In this document: positions 8,129-17,687 of the stretch, in pieces
Numbering within the stretch: position 1 is the stretch's first letter
Layout of the letters: each line of letters starts with the position of its first letter
Source of the DNA: Thermotoga sp. Ku-13t
GTDB lineage: Bacteria > Thermotogota > Thermotogae > Thermotogales > DSM-5069
Assembly: GCF_011057685.1 (NCBI RefSeq)
Contig: NZ_LNFY01000009.1
Location: forward strand, 181,810-245,809
Direction of reading: 5' to 3'
DNA length: 64,000 bases
Notes under the pieces: model-generated
What the model saw: the letters and a program-made list of their open reading frames with translations, nothing else
Database searches by the model: none
What the model was told of the DNA's origin: nothing
Translations under genes and position numbers: made by a program

Positions 8129-8894
8129 CTTGATCCACCTCCTGTGGGGTTTCGAAACTGATCTTTCCGAATTTTGCCTGTGCGATACTGTTGAAGAAAT
8201 TGACTTTCGCTCTGTCTAAATCGGGTGCGCCACCTTTCAGCAGCATTCCCTTTTCGAGTGCGTACTTCTCCAGAAAGCTGTTGAGATCATGATCTTCGAT
8301 GCCCACAATGCTTGAGTATATCTGAAACGCGCGTTGCAGGACTTTCTCATCAACCATTTCGACGGTGAGGCTCCCGATCAGAAGCAGTTTCGCACCCAGC
8401 TCGACGCTCCAGAGTTCCGGTAAGAGCAGTCCCGGCGTGTCCAGCACTCTGAACAGACCTTCCACAGAGAACCACTGCAAAGATCTCGTGATGCCGGGCA
8501 CGGCACCCACCTGCGCCGAACGCTTGCCCTTGAGTTTGTTTATCAGAGTCGATTTTCCCACGTTTGGCACACCGACGACGACCAGGAGCGAACCTCTATC
8601 GACGTGTTTCGCAAGAAAATCTATCACTTTCTTTCTGTCCGTGTCTTTGTCGAACACGAAGACGGCCTCTTTCTGGTTCTGAAAGTGCTGTTTCCACAGC
8701 TCGGTCGTCTTCGCATCTGCCAGGTCAGATTTGCCGAGGAATATCAAATTCTTCTTCGCTTTCAAAGGCGCTCTGCTGTAAGATCGAGTGGCTAAAGGTG
8801 CCCGGGCATCGAGCAACTCTATGACCACATCGACGAGTTTGACGATTTTAGACAGCTGTTTCGACGCCTTGGCCATGTGACCTGGATACCACAT
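8094..8894 (-). CDS. rbgA: ribosome biogenesis GTPase YlqF/RbgA
   Basis: RbgA is a circularly permuted GTPase needed for late assembly of the 50S subunit. The permuted motif order is visible: G4 (LGKSDL), then G1 (GVPNVGKST), then G3 (DTPGLL). The 266-residue protein begins MWYPGHMAKA, the usual family N-terminus. The ATG at 8894 has a GGGAGGACGC ribosome site, so the longer frame from 8990 is rejected. Its last codons contain the ribosome site of the TPR gene. Confidence 0.95.
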   Translation of the reverse strand: MWYPGHMAKASKQLSKIVKLVDVVIELLDARAPLATRSYSRAPLKAKKNLIFLGKSDLADAKTTELWKQHFQNQKEAVFVFDKDTDRKKVIDFLAKHVDRGSLLVVVGVPNVGKSTLINKLKGKRSAQVGAVPGITRSLQWFSVEGLFRVLDTPGLLLPELWSVELGAKLLLIGSLTVEMVDEKVLQRAFQIYSSIVGIEDHDLNSFLEKYALEKGMLLKGGAPDLDRAKVNFFNSIAQAKFGKISFETPQEVDQDKGDSLSSAQT

Positions 8895-8912
8895 GCTGCG
8901 TCCTCCCAGAAG

Positions 8913-8921
8913 ATTGTAGCA
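8913..8921 (-). promoter_or_regulatory. extended -10 promoter for rbgA-TPR-apgM-comEC
   Basis: TGC TACAAT on the minus strand forms an extended -10 about 20 bases before the rbgA start. No clear -35 is present. Confidence 0.5.
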
Positions 8922-8927
8922 TCGTGG

Positions 8928-8936
8928 TGGTAGAAT
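8928..8936 (+). promoter_or_regulatory. extended -10 promoter for the glgD-to-ackA run
   Basis: TGG TAGAAT forms an extended -10 element 18 bases before the TTG start of glgD, divergent from the rbgA promoter. Confidence 0.5.
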
Positions 8937-8954
8937 AATCGCGGAGGGGTGTTT

Positions 8955-10061
8955 TTGAGAGTCCTCGGTTTGATTCTGGCGGGCGGGCACAGCGAATCCT
9001 TAGGACCACTCGTTTCAAAGCGTGCGAGCGCCGCACTACCGGTGTTCGGAAAGTATCGGGCCATCGATTTCACGCTGAGCAACATGGTCAATGCGAGCAT
9101 CAGAAAGGTTGGCGTTCTGACGCAGTACAACCCGAGGAGTTTGATGGACCACCTCGGTTCCGGCAAGGAATGGGACCTGGACAGGAAGAACGGAGGACTC
9201 TTCATCCTTCAGCCGTATGTGAGCGCGGAAGGCTCGTACTGGTACAAGGGCACGGCCGATGCCATCTTCCAGAACATGACGATACTGAGGCGTGGAGAGG
9301 AAGATTACGTGCTCATCGGTTCGGGAGACCACATATACAAGATAGATTTCACACAGGTCTTCAACTTCCACTTCTCGACCGGTGCGGACATCACACTCCT
9401 GGTGAAGTACCTGGATGAAACTTACGATCTGACTCAGTACGGCATCGTTCAGATGGAAGGACACAGGATCGTTTCGATAGAAGAAAAACCTCAGCATCCC
9501 AGGGGCAATCTGGCATTTCTGGGCATCTACTTCATGAACAAGTACCTTTTGATGGAACTGCTCTACAACTACGTGACGAAGGGTGAGAACGACCTGCTCA
9601 ACATAATCGTATCGCAGCTCGGAAGATTGAAGGTTCACGGTTACGTCTTAGAAGGTTACTGGAGGAACGTGAAGAAGGGTATCGACGAATACTTCAGGAT
9701 AAACATGGACGCACTGAAGAAGGAGATCAGGGATGAACTCTTCTACAAGTACGGTAAGGTCTACACGAAACTGAAAGATCTGCCACCACCGAAAATCGGT
9801 TCCAGCGCTGTCATAAAGAACAGCATCATCTCGGACGGTTGCATCGTCAACGGTCATGTGGAAAACTCCGTTCTTTTCAGAGGAGTTGTAGTCAAAGCTG
9901 GGGCTGTTGTGGAAAACGCTGTGGTGATGCAGGACACAGTGATCGAAGAGGGTGCCGTGGTGAAGAACGCGATTTTAGACAAGGAAGTGCTGATCAGACA
10001 GCAGGGAAGACTCGTTGGAAAGGAAAAGCTGGCCGTTATGGAAAAGAGGGCAGTCTTATGA
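8955..10061 (+). CDS. glgD: GlgD-type non-catalytic subunit of ADP-glucose pyrophosphorylase
   Basis: GlgD is a paralogue of GlgC that forms a heteromer with it and tunes ADP-glucose synthesis for glycogen. This 368-residue copy keeps the nucleotidyltransferase fold and a C-terminal left-handed helix. The GGxGxR nucleotide loop has become AGGHSESLG, and the conserved KPAVxFGGK segment is altered (AALPVFGK), which points to a regulatory subunit. The TTG at 8955 follows GGAGG by seven bases; a GTG at 8949 overlaps that site and is rejected. Its stop codon overlaps the ribosome site of glgC. Confidence 0.88.
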   Translation: MRVLGLILAGGHSESLGPLVSKRASAALPVFGKYRAIDFTLSNMVNASIRKVGVLTQYNPRSLMDHLGSGKEWDLDRKNGGLFILQPYVSAEGSYWYKGTADAIFQNMTILRRGEEDYVLIGSGDHIYKIDFTQVFNFHFSTGADITLLVKYLDETYDLTQYGIVQMEGHRIVSIEEKPQHPRGNLAFLGIYFMNKYLLMELLYNYVTKGENDLLNIIVSQLGRLKVHGYVLEGYWRNVKKGIDEYFRINMDALKKEIRDELFYKYGKVYTKLKDLPPPKIGSSAVIKNSIISDGCIVNGHVENSVLFRGVVVKAGAVVENAVVMQDTVIEEGAVVKNAILDKEVLIRQQGRLVGKEKLAVMEKRAVL

Positions 10062-10071
10062 GGTGGTTCGT

Positions 10072-11334
10072 GTGAGACGTGTGCTGGCACTGATCCTTGC
10101 GGGTGGTCATGGGAAGAGGCTGGGTGTGCTCACGGAAAAGATCGCGAAGCCGGCGGTACCTTTCGGGGGAAAGTACAGGCTCATAGATTTCACGCTGAGC
10201 AACTGTGTCAATTCGGGAATATACCACGTCGGAGTGTTGACGCAATATAGACCACACCTTCTGATCAACCACATCGGTATCGGCAGGCCGTGGGACCTGG
10301 ACAGGAAGAAGGGTGGTTTGTTCGTTCTTCAACCTTACCTCGGCGGGGTCGCAGGATGGTACAAAGGAACGGCGGACGCGGTCTATCAGAACATCGAGTT
10401 CGTGGACGAAGTGAATCCAGAACGCGTGCTGATACTCTCAGGGGATCATGTGTACGCGATGGATTACAACGACATGCTGGATTTCCACATACTCAAGAAC
10501 GCCGAGGGGACCATCGCCTGCATGGAAGTTCCCTTAGATGAAGCGAGCAGGTTCGGGATCATGGTGACGGACGTAGAATCTCGCATCGTGGATTTCGAGG
10601 AGAAACCTGCCAAACCGAGATCCAACCTTGCTTCGCTCGGCATCTACGTTTTCAACTGGCCTTTCCTGAGAGAGTACCTCATAAAGGACGCCCAAGATGA
10701 GGGCAGTTCACACGATTTCGGTAAGGACATCATCCCGAGGATGATCAGAGAAGGCAGGCGCATCTTCGCATTCAGGTTCAACGGTTACTGGCGCGATGTG
10801 GGAACGATCAGATCGTACTGGGAGAGCAACCTCGAGCTCACAAGGCCCCTGCCTCCGTTGAACCTTTACGACAGGCACTGGAGGTTCTACACGCAGACCG
10901 AAGAGATGCCACCCGCTTACTGTGCTCCGGAGTCTAAAATTTCCAACTCCATCATCAGCGAAGGATGCGAGATACACGGAGTCGTTGAGAACAGCGTGCT
11001 GTTCCAGGGCGTTCACGTTGGAGAAGGGAGTGTCATCAAAAACAGCGTGGTCATGACCGGAACGATCATCGGGAGAAACTGTTTTATAGAGAACAGCATC
11101 GTAGCCGAGAGAGTGATCATCGCTGACAACGTGCAGATCGGTGTGGGAGAAGACGCACCCAGCAGTCTGGACCCGGAAGTTTACACGGGCCTGATCACCG
11201 TGATAGGTATGTACTCAAAAATTCCGGAAAACACACGAATCGGCAAAAACTGCGTCGTAGGCGTGGGTGTGACGGAACAGGACTTCACCTCGAAGGAGCT
11301 CCCTTCGGGCGGGTTCGTGCTCCACAGGGAGTGA
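10072..11334 (+). CDS. glgC: glucose-1-phosphate adenylyltransferase GlgC
   Basis: GlgC makes ADP-glucose from ATP and glucose-1-phosphate, the committed step of glycogen synthesis. The catalytic motifs are intact: [38 protein letters not shown] and [22 protein letters not shown]-terminal beta-helix with hexapeptide-like repeats follows residue 300. The GTG at 10072 has a GAGGTGG site seven bases upstream, giving 420 residues; the ATG at 10015 lies inside glgD and would add a non-homologous leader. Paired with glgD. Confidence 0.95.
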   Translation: MRRVLALILAGGHGKRLGVLTEKIAKPAVPFGGKYRLIDFTLSNCVNSGIYHVGVLTQYRPHLLINHIGIGRPWDLDRKKGGLFVLQPYLGGVAGWYKGTADAVYQNIEFVDEVNPERVLILSGDHVYAMDYNDMLDFHILKNAEGTIACMEVPLDEASRFGIMVTDVESRIVDFEEKPAKPRSNLASLGIYVFNWPFLREYLIKDAQDEGSSHDFGKDIIPRMIREGRRIFAFRFNGYWRDVGTIRSYWESNLELTRPLPPLNLYDRHWRFYTQTEEMPPAYCAPESKISNSIISEGCEIHGVVENSVLFQGVHVGEGSVIKNSVVMTGTIIGRNCFIENSIVAERVIIADNVQIGVGEDAPSSLDPEVYTGLITVIGMYSKIPENTRIGKNCVVGVGVTEQDFTSKELPSGGFVLHRE

Positions 11335-11340
11335 TCGGTT

Positions 11341-12381
11341 CTGGACTTTTACTTAGTGACTTACAGATTGAAGAGCAGGGTAACTGCCGAATTCGGTGTT
11401 GGATATTTCTTCGGTAAGAGCAACGACGCGCCCGAATACGATGTGTTCGTCGTTCCCACGAGACTGCTCAATCAGATCGTTCTGGATTTGAACGCCGACT
11501 ACAGCTCGTTCATGAAAGCCTTTGTACAGCAGAAGAACAAATTTTTCTCGCAGTATCCCGAGACCGAGGACATGTCCAGGGAACTGCTCAGTCATTTGAG
11601 GAGCACCATCAACATGCGAGGTCCACAGCTACTGGGCGCGGAGCTCACCGCGGCTGTGAGGGACAACGATGAGGAACTCGTCCGTTACATCGTTCAGGAA
11701 CTGTTCAAAGACTGGGCACCGAAGATCGAAGTTGACGTCTTTTTCAAGCAGGTGAGCTACGAGGACATCTCTGCCGAAAGCTACATGCAGCTGTGGGAAG
11801 ATTTCGAGGCCGAAGGGCTCGGTCAGTTGATGACGCGTCCCGACCTGGCCGATTATCCTGAGGTTTTTCCCCTTGTGGATCCAGTCCTCGGCAAGCCCCT
11901 TTCCGAGTTCGATCTGGGAGATACCGTGTTCTTCCTGATACTGAGCGTGAAGGACAAGGAAAAGCTTGAGAAGTTGAAACAAATGTATCCAAAACATTTT
12001 TCGCAGACGAGAGGCGTCGTTCCCCTGTCTGGTGCGCTCATCGGGAAAGAACTCGTCAAGGGTAAGAAGGGTGAATACTACCTGATAAAGGTCGATCTCG
12101 GGGAAGGATTGATCGGAAAGGGCCTGGTGCCGAAATCGATAAAGGTTATGGCGGATTACTCGAGATTTCAGGAAAAGGTTTCTTCCATGGCGAATGTCCA
12201 GCAAAACTGGGAACAGAAATTGAACGAGATGGTTTCTCAGCAACCTTCGCAGGCTCCCAAAGCGGAGGTGAAGATGACCTCACCGACAAAGGTCGGCAGT
12301 GGGGATTTCCTCATGGCGTTCCTGATAACGCTTTTGATAATCGGAATTCTGCTGATCGCGTCGTATTTCTTCCTGATATGA
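11341..12381 (+). CDS. conserved tail-anchored protein of unknown function
   Basis: I do not recognise a family. The protein is mostly soluble, with a proline- and glutamine-containing linker near residues 290-310 and a single membrane helix at the extreme C-terminus (FLITLLIIGILLIASYFFLI), so it is probably tail-anchored with a cytoplasmic body. A GTG at 11356 is the first conventional start but has no ribosome site. The CTG at 11341 lies nine bases after GGGAGTGA (shared with the glgC stop) and extends the N-terminus by LDFYL, so CTG is the likelier start. It overlaps the next gene by four bases (ATGA). Confidence 0.7.
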   Translation: MDFYLVTYRLKSRVTAEFGVGYFFGKSNDAPEYDVFVVPTRLLNQIVLDLNADYSSFMKAFVQQKNKFFSQYPETEDMSRELLSHLRSTINMRGPQLLGAELTAAVRDNDEELVRYIVQELFKDWAPKIEVDVFFKQVSYEDISAESYMQLWEDFEAEGLGQLMTRPDLADYPEVFPLVDPVLGKPLSEFDLGDTVFFLILSVKDKEKLEKLKQMYPKHFSQTRGVVPLSGALIGKELVKGKKGEYYLIKVDLGEGLIGKGLVPKSIKVMADYSRFQEKVSSMANVQQNWEQKLNEMVSQQPSQAPKAEVKMTSPTKVGSGDFLMAFLITLLIIGILLIASYFFLI

Positions 12382-12671
12382 AACACAGAATAGGCTTTAT
12401 TCTGCTCGACGCCATAGTGGGAATATGCGCTATTTCCATTACTGCATTGATGGTTTTTGCCTGGACGAAGAATCAAAGAAGCGTCGTGGATAGATTGTAC
12501 CTCTCAGATTTGGCGCACCGGACGGTCACGAACGTGATGGTGAGAGATATCGCAGGCTGTGGACAGCCTGAGGTGATCAACGGTTTTGAATTGACTCTGC
12601 GTGATGGTAAGATTGTGTTGAAGACCACTGATCGTGTTTTTGAATACGGGCGCGAAGGTGAGCCACGTTGA
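12378..12671 (+). CDS. prepilin-like short membrane protein
   Basis: This 97-residue protein starts with a short basic stretch, then GFILLDAIVG and a hydrophobic helix. It resembles a type IV prepilin N-terminus (G before F at the cleavage site), but has aspartate instead of the usual glutamate at position +5 of the mature form. A small soluble domain follows. Start and stop overlap both neighbours (ATGA upstream, four bases downstream), so it is co-translated with them. The pseudopilin assignment is tentative. Confidence 0.6.
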   Translation: MKHRIGFILLDAIVGICAISITALMVFAWTKNQRSVVDRLYLSDLAHRTVTNVMVRDIAGCGQPEVINGFELTLRDGKIVLKTTDRVFEYGREGEPR

Positions 12672-13561
12672 AGCTGAGATCGTCTGCGGGGACGCTGTAC
12701 AAACTTGGATTGAGGAAAGGTCCCTCTGAACCGATGAAAACGGCGTACCTGATGCTCGATGGTGTGTGCCAGTTCAACTGCAGCTACTGCACGCACGCCT
12801 CGACTGTTGGAAGATCTCCCTTCCTCAGCAGAGTTCTCTGGCCCGAGGTGGAAGATCCTTCGGTTTTTTTTGAGAGACTGAGCTGCAGCGATTTTGAGAG
12901 GATGTGTGTTCAGGTCGTTTCTTACAAAGGTTTCGAAACGGACCTGCTCGAACTCGTCGAACAGCTGAGAGATTTGAGAAAAGCCATATCGGTTTCTGTT
13001 CGCGTCACAGATGTCGAATTCGGTGAAAAATTGTTCGAAAGCGGTGTCGACAGGATCGGAATAGCGATAGATGTGGCGAACGAAGAGTTGTTCAGAAAGT
13101 ACAGAGGTGGGAACCTTCGAGAACTCAAACGGGTGATACAACAGCTTGCAAAGAATCATCCTGGAAGAATCACCACGCACCTCATCGTCGGTCTTGGTGA
13201 AAGCGACAGGGACCTGTTCGAAACGCTGCTCTGGCTGAGAGACATCTGTGTCGAAACCGCGCTGTTCGCTTTCATCCCTCTGAAAGCTACCCCTCTTGAG
13301 AACCATCCGAGGCCCTCTCTCGAAAGGTACAGAAAGGTTCAACTGGCGCGCTTTTTGATATACAGAGGACTCGAAAATTCGATCGAGTTCGAGAACGATT
13401 CCATCAGAGGTTTCAGGACTCTGCCAGACGATTTCAACAGGGCTTTCCTGACGAGTGGCTGTCCGGATTGTACCAGGCCTTATTACAACGAGAATCCATC
13501 AGGGCCCCTTTACAACGTACACAGTGAAGAAATGCTGAACTCGATGGAGGTGATAGGATGA
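12668..13561 (+). CDS. radical SAM protein encoded beside rnf
   Basis: The 297-residue protein has the radical SAM cluster motif CQFNCSYC near residues 37-44 (C-x3-C-x2-C). A second cysteine pair lies near the C-terminus in SGCPDCTRPYYNENPSG, perhaps for an auxiliary metal or iron-sulfur site. The core resembles biotin/lipoate-synthase-like radical SAM enzymes, but the substrate is unknown. It starts at TTG behind AAGGTGAG and overlaps both the prepilin-like gene and rnfC by four bases. Confidence 0.78.
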   Translation: MKLRSSAGTLYKLGLRKGPSEPMKTAYLMLDGVCQFNCSYCTHASTVGRSPFLSRVLWPEVEDPSVFFERLSCSDFERMCVQVVSYKGFETDLLELVEQLRDLRKAISVSVRVTDVEFGEKLFESGVDRIGIAIDVANEELFRKYRGGNLRELKRVIQQLAKNHPGRITTHLIVGLGESDRDLFETLLWLRDICVETALFAFIPLKATPLENHPRPSLERYRKVQLARFLIYRGLENSIEFENDSIRGFRTLPDDFNRAFLTSGCPDCTRPYYNENPSGPLYNVHSEEMLNSMEVIG

Positions 13562-14871
13562 AGTTTTTAACCTTCAAAGGTGGAACCCATCCTCCTGAGA
13601 AGAAAGAACTGGCGAAAGACAAAGCCATCGTGAGGATGGATCCACCGCAGTTCGTTTATGTGTTTCTGTCGAACCACGCCGGAGCTCCCGCAAAACCCGT
13701 CGTTAAGGAAGGAGATGTTGTGAAGACGGGACAGGTGATAGGCGAACCTGGAGGATTCGTCTCTGCGTATTTGCATTCGCCCGTGACTGGCGTGGTGAGA
13801 AAGATAGATAAGCTCTATCATCCCGTGCAGGGTAGGCCCATGGAGGTCGTTGTGATCGAAAGGACTGACGAAGATAGGTGGCAACTTCTCGAGCACTCAG
13901 ACTGGGAAACGCTCAGCAGAGAACAGCTCCTGGAGATCGTTAAAAAGGCGGGGATAGTTGGATTGGGAGGAGCGATGTTCCCAACGCACATCAAACTCAA
14001 TCCGCCCGCCGGAAAGACGATAGATACCTTCATCGTGAATGGAGCTGAGTGCGAACCATACCTGACGGTGGATCACAGGCTCATGCTCGAGAGGGCTGAA
14101 GATCTCGTGCTCGGTGTGAAGATAGTCAAGAAGATCCTCAACGCCAGGAAGGCTTACATCGGGATCGAATCGAACAAGATGGACGCGTACGAACATTTGA
14201 AGAAGGTCTGCGCCGACAGCGACGTGGAAGTGGTCCTGTTGAAGACCAAGTACCCCCAGGGGGCGGAAAAACAGCTCATCTACGCGATCACGCAGAGAAA
14301 GGTGCCGGTCGGAGGATTACCTATGGACGTTGGGGTGGTAGTGCAAAATGTTCAAACCGTCATCGCGATAAAGGAAGCGGTCGTTGACAGAAAACCGCTG
14401 ATCGAGCGTGCGTTGACGATAACCGGCGAAGCGATAAACAATCCAATGAACGTGGTCGCACGCATCGGTACAACGATCCAGCAGCTCGTGGACATCGCGG
14501 GTGGCATGAAGGAAGACGCCGAGAAACTGATCATGGGAGGTCCCATGACGGGCATCGCGGTGAACAGGCTCGACATCCCGATCCTCAAGGGTACATCCGG
14601 CGTCACCGTGCTCGCTCACGAGAAGGAACCGATCAAAAAACCCTGCATCAGGTGCACAAAATGCGTCGTTTCGTGCCCGATGGGATTGCAGCCTTATCTG
14701 CTCTATTTGCTGGGCAACAAGAAGAAGTACGATCAGGCGGTTGAGGAAGGCCTGATGGCCTGCATAGAGTGTGGTGTGTGCGCGTACGTGTGCCCATCGA
14801 AAATCGACCATGTCAGGGTCATAAAGCTCACCAAGAGGGTTTACCAGGCACTGAGAGGTGGTAAGAAATGA
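13558..14871 (+). CDS. rnfC: Rnf complex subunit RnfC
   Basis: RnfC is the peripheral NADH-side subunit of the Rnf complex, which couples electron transfer between ferredoxin and NAD to ion transport. This 437-residue protein has the FMN/NADH-binding core (GLGGAMFPTHIKL and NGAECEPYLTVDHR) and two [4Fe-4S] motifs near residues 363-374 (CIRCTKCVVSCP) and 402-413 (CIECGVCAYVCP). It heads the six rnf genes in the order C-D-G-E-A-B, each overlapping the next by four bases up to rnfA. Confidence 0.96.
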   Translation: MKFLTFKGGTHPPEKKELAKDKAIVRMDPPQFVYVFLSNHAGAPAKPVVKEGDVVKTGQVIGEPGGFVSAYLHSPVTGVVRKIDKLYHPVQGRPMEVVVIERTDEDRWQLLEHSDWETLSREQLLEIVKKAGIVGLGGAMFPTHIKLNPPAGKTIDTFIVNGAECEPYLTVDHRLMLERAEDLVLGVKIVKKILNARKAYIGIESNKMDAYEHLKKVCADSDVEVVLLKTKYPQGAEKQLIYAITQRKVPVGGLPMDVGVVVQNVQTVIAIKEAVVDRKPLIERALTITGEAINNPMNVVARIGTTIQQLVDIAGGMKEDAEKLIMGGPMTGIAVNRLDIPILKGTSGVTVLAHEKEPIKKPCIRCTKCVVSCPMGLQPYLLYLLGNKKKYDQAVEEGLMACIECGVCAYVCPSKIDHVRVIKLTKRVYQALRGGKK

Positions 14872-15842
14872 AACTGATCCAGAGTGATGCTCCACACATA
14901 AGGACGAAAGATTCTGTCAGGTCGATCATGCTGGACGTACTTCTGGCGCTCGCACCGGCTGTGGCTGTGGCGACGTTCTTCTTCGGCTGGTACGCGCTGT
15001 TCCTCTGCTTGTTCGGTGCGATAGTTGGAGAACTGATCGAGTGGTTCATCGTCAGAGTGCTGCGCGGGCAGAAAGACTTCAGCTTCGATTTCAGTGCGGC
15101 CGTGACGGGTCTGTTGCTCGCGATGAACCTTCCTCCTACCGCACCGTGGTGGTTGCTGCTGATAGGCCTTCTCGTTGCACTCGGCGTGGCCAAGCACGCC
15201 TTCGGTGGAATAGGTCAGAACATATTCAACCCTGCGCTCGTTGGAAGAATTTTCCTGCTGATATCATTCCCAACGTTGATGACCAGATGGGTTTCTCCGG
15301 TGAGAGGCTTCGCGAAATCCGTCTGGGATGCGATGACTTCCGCGACTGCCCTTGGAATCTTGAAAAATTCTGGTTTTTCGGCAGCCATCCAAAGGTTCAG
15401 TTACACGGACCTGTTCTTCGGAAACGTGGGCGGATGCATCGGTGAAACGAGTGCGTTTGTGCTCCTGCTCGGATTCATCTATCTGTTAATCAGAAAGCGT
15501 GTCAATCCCGTCATCCCTGCCACTTACATAGGTACCGTCCTTGCCTTTGCGAGCATCATGTACCTGGTGAATGCCGAAAAGTTTGGCACACCACTCTTCC
15601 ACATACTCAGCGGAGGACTTTTCCTCGGAGCTCTGTTCATGGCAACGGACATGGTGACCAGCCCGATGACCATCAAGGGCCAGGCGGTGTTCGGGATAGG
15701 TTGCGGCGTGGTGACGATGATCATCAGACTGTTCGCTGGATATCCTGAGGGTGTGTCGCTCGCAATTGTTTTGATGAATGCTCTGGTACCGCTCATCGAT
15801 CGAGCCTTCAAGCCGAAGATCTTCGGGGAGGTCAAAGTATGA
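14868..15842 (+). CDS. rnfD: Rnf complex subunit RnfD
   Basis: This integral membrane subunit has about nine helices and carries covalent FMN. The flavin attachment region is visible as MTSATALG near residue 163 (the S(T/A)AT type seen in NqrB/RnfD). The segment GGIGQNIFNPALVGR is characteristic. The length of 324 residues is normal. It overlaps rnfC and rnfG by four bases each. Confidence 0.95.
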   Translation: MKLIQSDAPHIRTKDSVRSIMLDVLLALAPAVAVATFFFGWYALFLCLFGAIVGELIEWFIVRVLRGQKDFSFDFSAAVTGLLLAMNLPPTAPWWLLLIGLLVALGVAKHAFGGIGQNIFNPALVGRIFLLISFPTLMTRWVSPVRGFAKSVWDAMTSATALGILKNSGFSAAIQRFSYTDLFFGNVGGCIGETSAFVLLLGFIYLLIRKRVNPVIPATYIGTVLAFASIMYLVNAEKFGTPLFHILSGGLFLGALFMATDMVTSPMTIKGQAVFGIGCGVVTMIIRLFAGYPEGVSLAIVLMNALVPLIDRAFKPKIFGEVKV

Positions 15843-16507
15843 AAGAATACATAAAAACTGGTCTCATATTGATGGTTTATTGTGTCGTTGCCGGACTCGC
15901 GCTCGGACTGGTCTATTGGGTAACCAAAGACAGGATCACGATGACGGAAGTTCAGGAAAAACTCGGTGCCGTCGAGCAGGTTCTCAAAGACGAATCAGGT
16001 AACTACATAGTCTCTCTGGATCAGCTCAGAGAGGCAGTCAGCAAGGCTGATCAGGAATCGAAGGTGATCTTCGAAAGTTCAGAGGGCAAGGTTTATTCTC
16101 CTGTTTATGAGTTCGATTCGGACCTTGGTAAAGTCTACGTGCTCACGGGTTCGAGTCTGGGATACGGTGGACCTGTGACGATCGTAGTGTGCTTCATAAA
16201 GAAGCCCGAAGGTTTCACACTGTTCTCTCTGAAGGTGACAGATTTCTCTCAGGAAACACCAGGCCTGGGAGCAAAGATAGGAGATGTAGAGATTCAGAAG
16301 AGGTTCTATCCCATGGAAGCTTCCGCGCTCACGAACGGTATCAGGGTCGACAAGGATGCGAATCTAACGCATCTTTCACCTGAAGAAGCGAAGAAGCAAG
16401 GTGTAGCAAAGGTGAGCGACGTGATGACGGGTGCAACGATCACGCCGCGTGCGGTGGCGAATGCGCTGAACGCGATGCTTCGTTATCTGTCGGGGGTGAA
16501 AGAATGA
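15839..16507 (+). CDS. rnfG: Rnf complex subunit RnfG
   Basis: RnfG is anchored by one N-terminal helix (about residues 8-27) with an extracytoplasmic FMN-binding domain. The flavinylation motif D(x)MTGATITP lies near residue 200, with threonine as the expected FMN attachment site. It also carries the usual ETPGLGAKI segment. No ApbE-type flavin transferase is encoded nearby, so that enzyme must lie elsewhere. Confidence 0.95.
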   Translation: MKEYIKTGLILMVYCVVAGLALGLVYWVTKDRITMTEVQEKLGAVEQVLKDESGNYIVSLDQLREAVSKADQESKVIFESSEGKVYSPVYEFDSDLGKVYVLTGSSLGYGGPVTIVVCFIKKPEGFTLFSLKVTDFSQETPGLGAKIGDVEIQKRFYPMEASALTNGIRVDKDANLTHLSPEEAKKQGVAKVSDVMTGATITPRAVANALNAMLRYLSGVKE

Positions 16508-17106
16508 GCCGAATGAAAGAGTTCACGAAAGGCTTCTTCAAGGAGAACGCTACGTACGTTCAGGTGCTGGGTATGTGTCCCACCCTCGCCGTGACTACGA
16601 ACGCGATCAACGGATTCGGTATGGGGCTTGCCGCCACTGCGGTTCTCACGATGTCCAACATCGTGATTTCTTCAATCAGAAAGGGTGTTCCTGCCAAGAT
16701 AAGGATTCCCATCTTCATAACTGTGATAGCAACCTTCGTCACCATAGTGGATCTGCTCATGCACGCGTTCATGTACGATCTATGGAAAGCGCTGGGCATT
16801 TTCATACCCTTGATAGTTGTCAACTGCATCATTATGGGACGTGCAGAAGCTTACGCATCGAAGAACGATGTGCTGAACTCGGCACTGGATGGACTGGGTG
16901 TGGGACTCGGTTTCACAGGTTCACTCGTGTTACTCGGTTCGATCAGAGAAATTCTTGGCAATGGAAGCATCTTCGGTATAAAACTGTGGAGCAACTTCAA
17001 CGTGTTCGCGATGGTACTTCCTCCCGGTGCTTACATGGCGCTGGGTTTGCTTGCAGCACTCTTCACCACCATCTCTCTGAAACGCAAGAGAGGTGAACAG
17101 AAATGA
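16504..17106 (+). CDS. rnfE: Rnf complex subunit RnfE
   Basis: RnfE is a 200-residue polytopic membrane subunit of the RnfA/RnfE (NqrD/NqrE) pair that forms the ion-translocating core. The typical segments LGMCPTLAVTTNAINGFGMG and a GRAEAYASKN loop are present, with about six helices. It overlaps rnfG and rnfA by four bases. Confidence 0.95.
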   Translation: MSRMKEFTKGFFKENATYVQVLGMCPTLAVTTNAINGFGMGLAATAVLTMSNIVISSIRKGVPAKIRIPIFITVIATFVTIVDLLMHAFMYDLWKALGIFIPLIVVNCIIMGRAEAYASKNDVLNSALDGLGVGLGFTGSLVLLGSIREILGNGSIFGIKLWSNFNVFAMVLPPGAYMALGLLAALFTTISLKRKRGEQK

Positions 17107-17678
17107 GAGTCTTTTTGATACTTTTCTCGGCACTTCTGATAAACAACTACGTGTTCATTCGGTTTTTAGGCATATGCCCGTTCCTGGGAGTTTCGAAGAA
17201 ACTGGATACCGCGGTTGGAATGGGCTTTGCGGCAACTTTCGTACTGGTGATGTCTTCTGTAATAACCTGGTTCGTCAACAAGCTTCTCGTTGTGGCGGGG
17301 CTCGAATTTCTCAGAACGGTTTCCTTCATCCTCGTCATTGCGACCTTCGTTCAGTTCGTTGAGTTCGTCATAAGGAAGAACAGTCCTTCACTGTACGAGG
17401 CACTTGGAATATACCTTCCGCTGATCACGACAAACTGTATCATCCTGGGTGTCGCGATATTGAACGCGCAGGCAAAATACAGCCTGCTCGAAGCGATCTT
17501 CCATGCGCTGGGAGCTGGCCTTGGTTTTCTCCTGGCTTTGGTGATCTTCGCAGGCATCAGAGAGAGGCTCGAGCTCTACGAACTCCCAAAGCCGTTCGAG
17601 GGACTTCCGATTGCCCTGATCCTTGCATCCATCATCTCCATGGCGTTCATGGGATTTCAGGGGCTCATAAAACTGTGA
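17103..17678 (+). CDS. rnfA: Rnf complex subunit RnfA
   Basis: RnfA is the membrane partner of RnfE, 191 residues with about six helices. The conserved LLINNYVFIRFLGICPFLG start and the TTNCIILGVAILN segment contain the membrane cysteines that bind an iron-sulfur cluster in NqrD/NqrE-type pairs. rnfB follows after nine bases. Confidence 0.95.
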   Translation: MRVFLILFSALLINNYVFIRFLGICPFLGVSKKLDTAVGMGFAATFVLVMSSVITWFVNKLLVVAGLEFLRTVSFILVIATFVQFVEFVIRKNSPSLYEALGIYLPLITTNCIILGVAILNAQAKYSLLEAIFHALGAGLGFLLALVIFAGIRERLELYELPKPFEGLPIALILASIISMAFMGFQGLIKL

Positions 17679-17687
17679 GGTGGTAAG

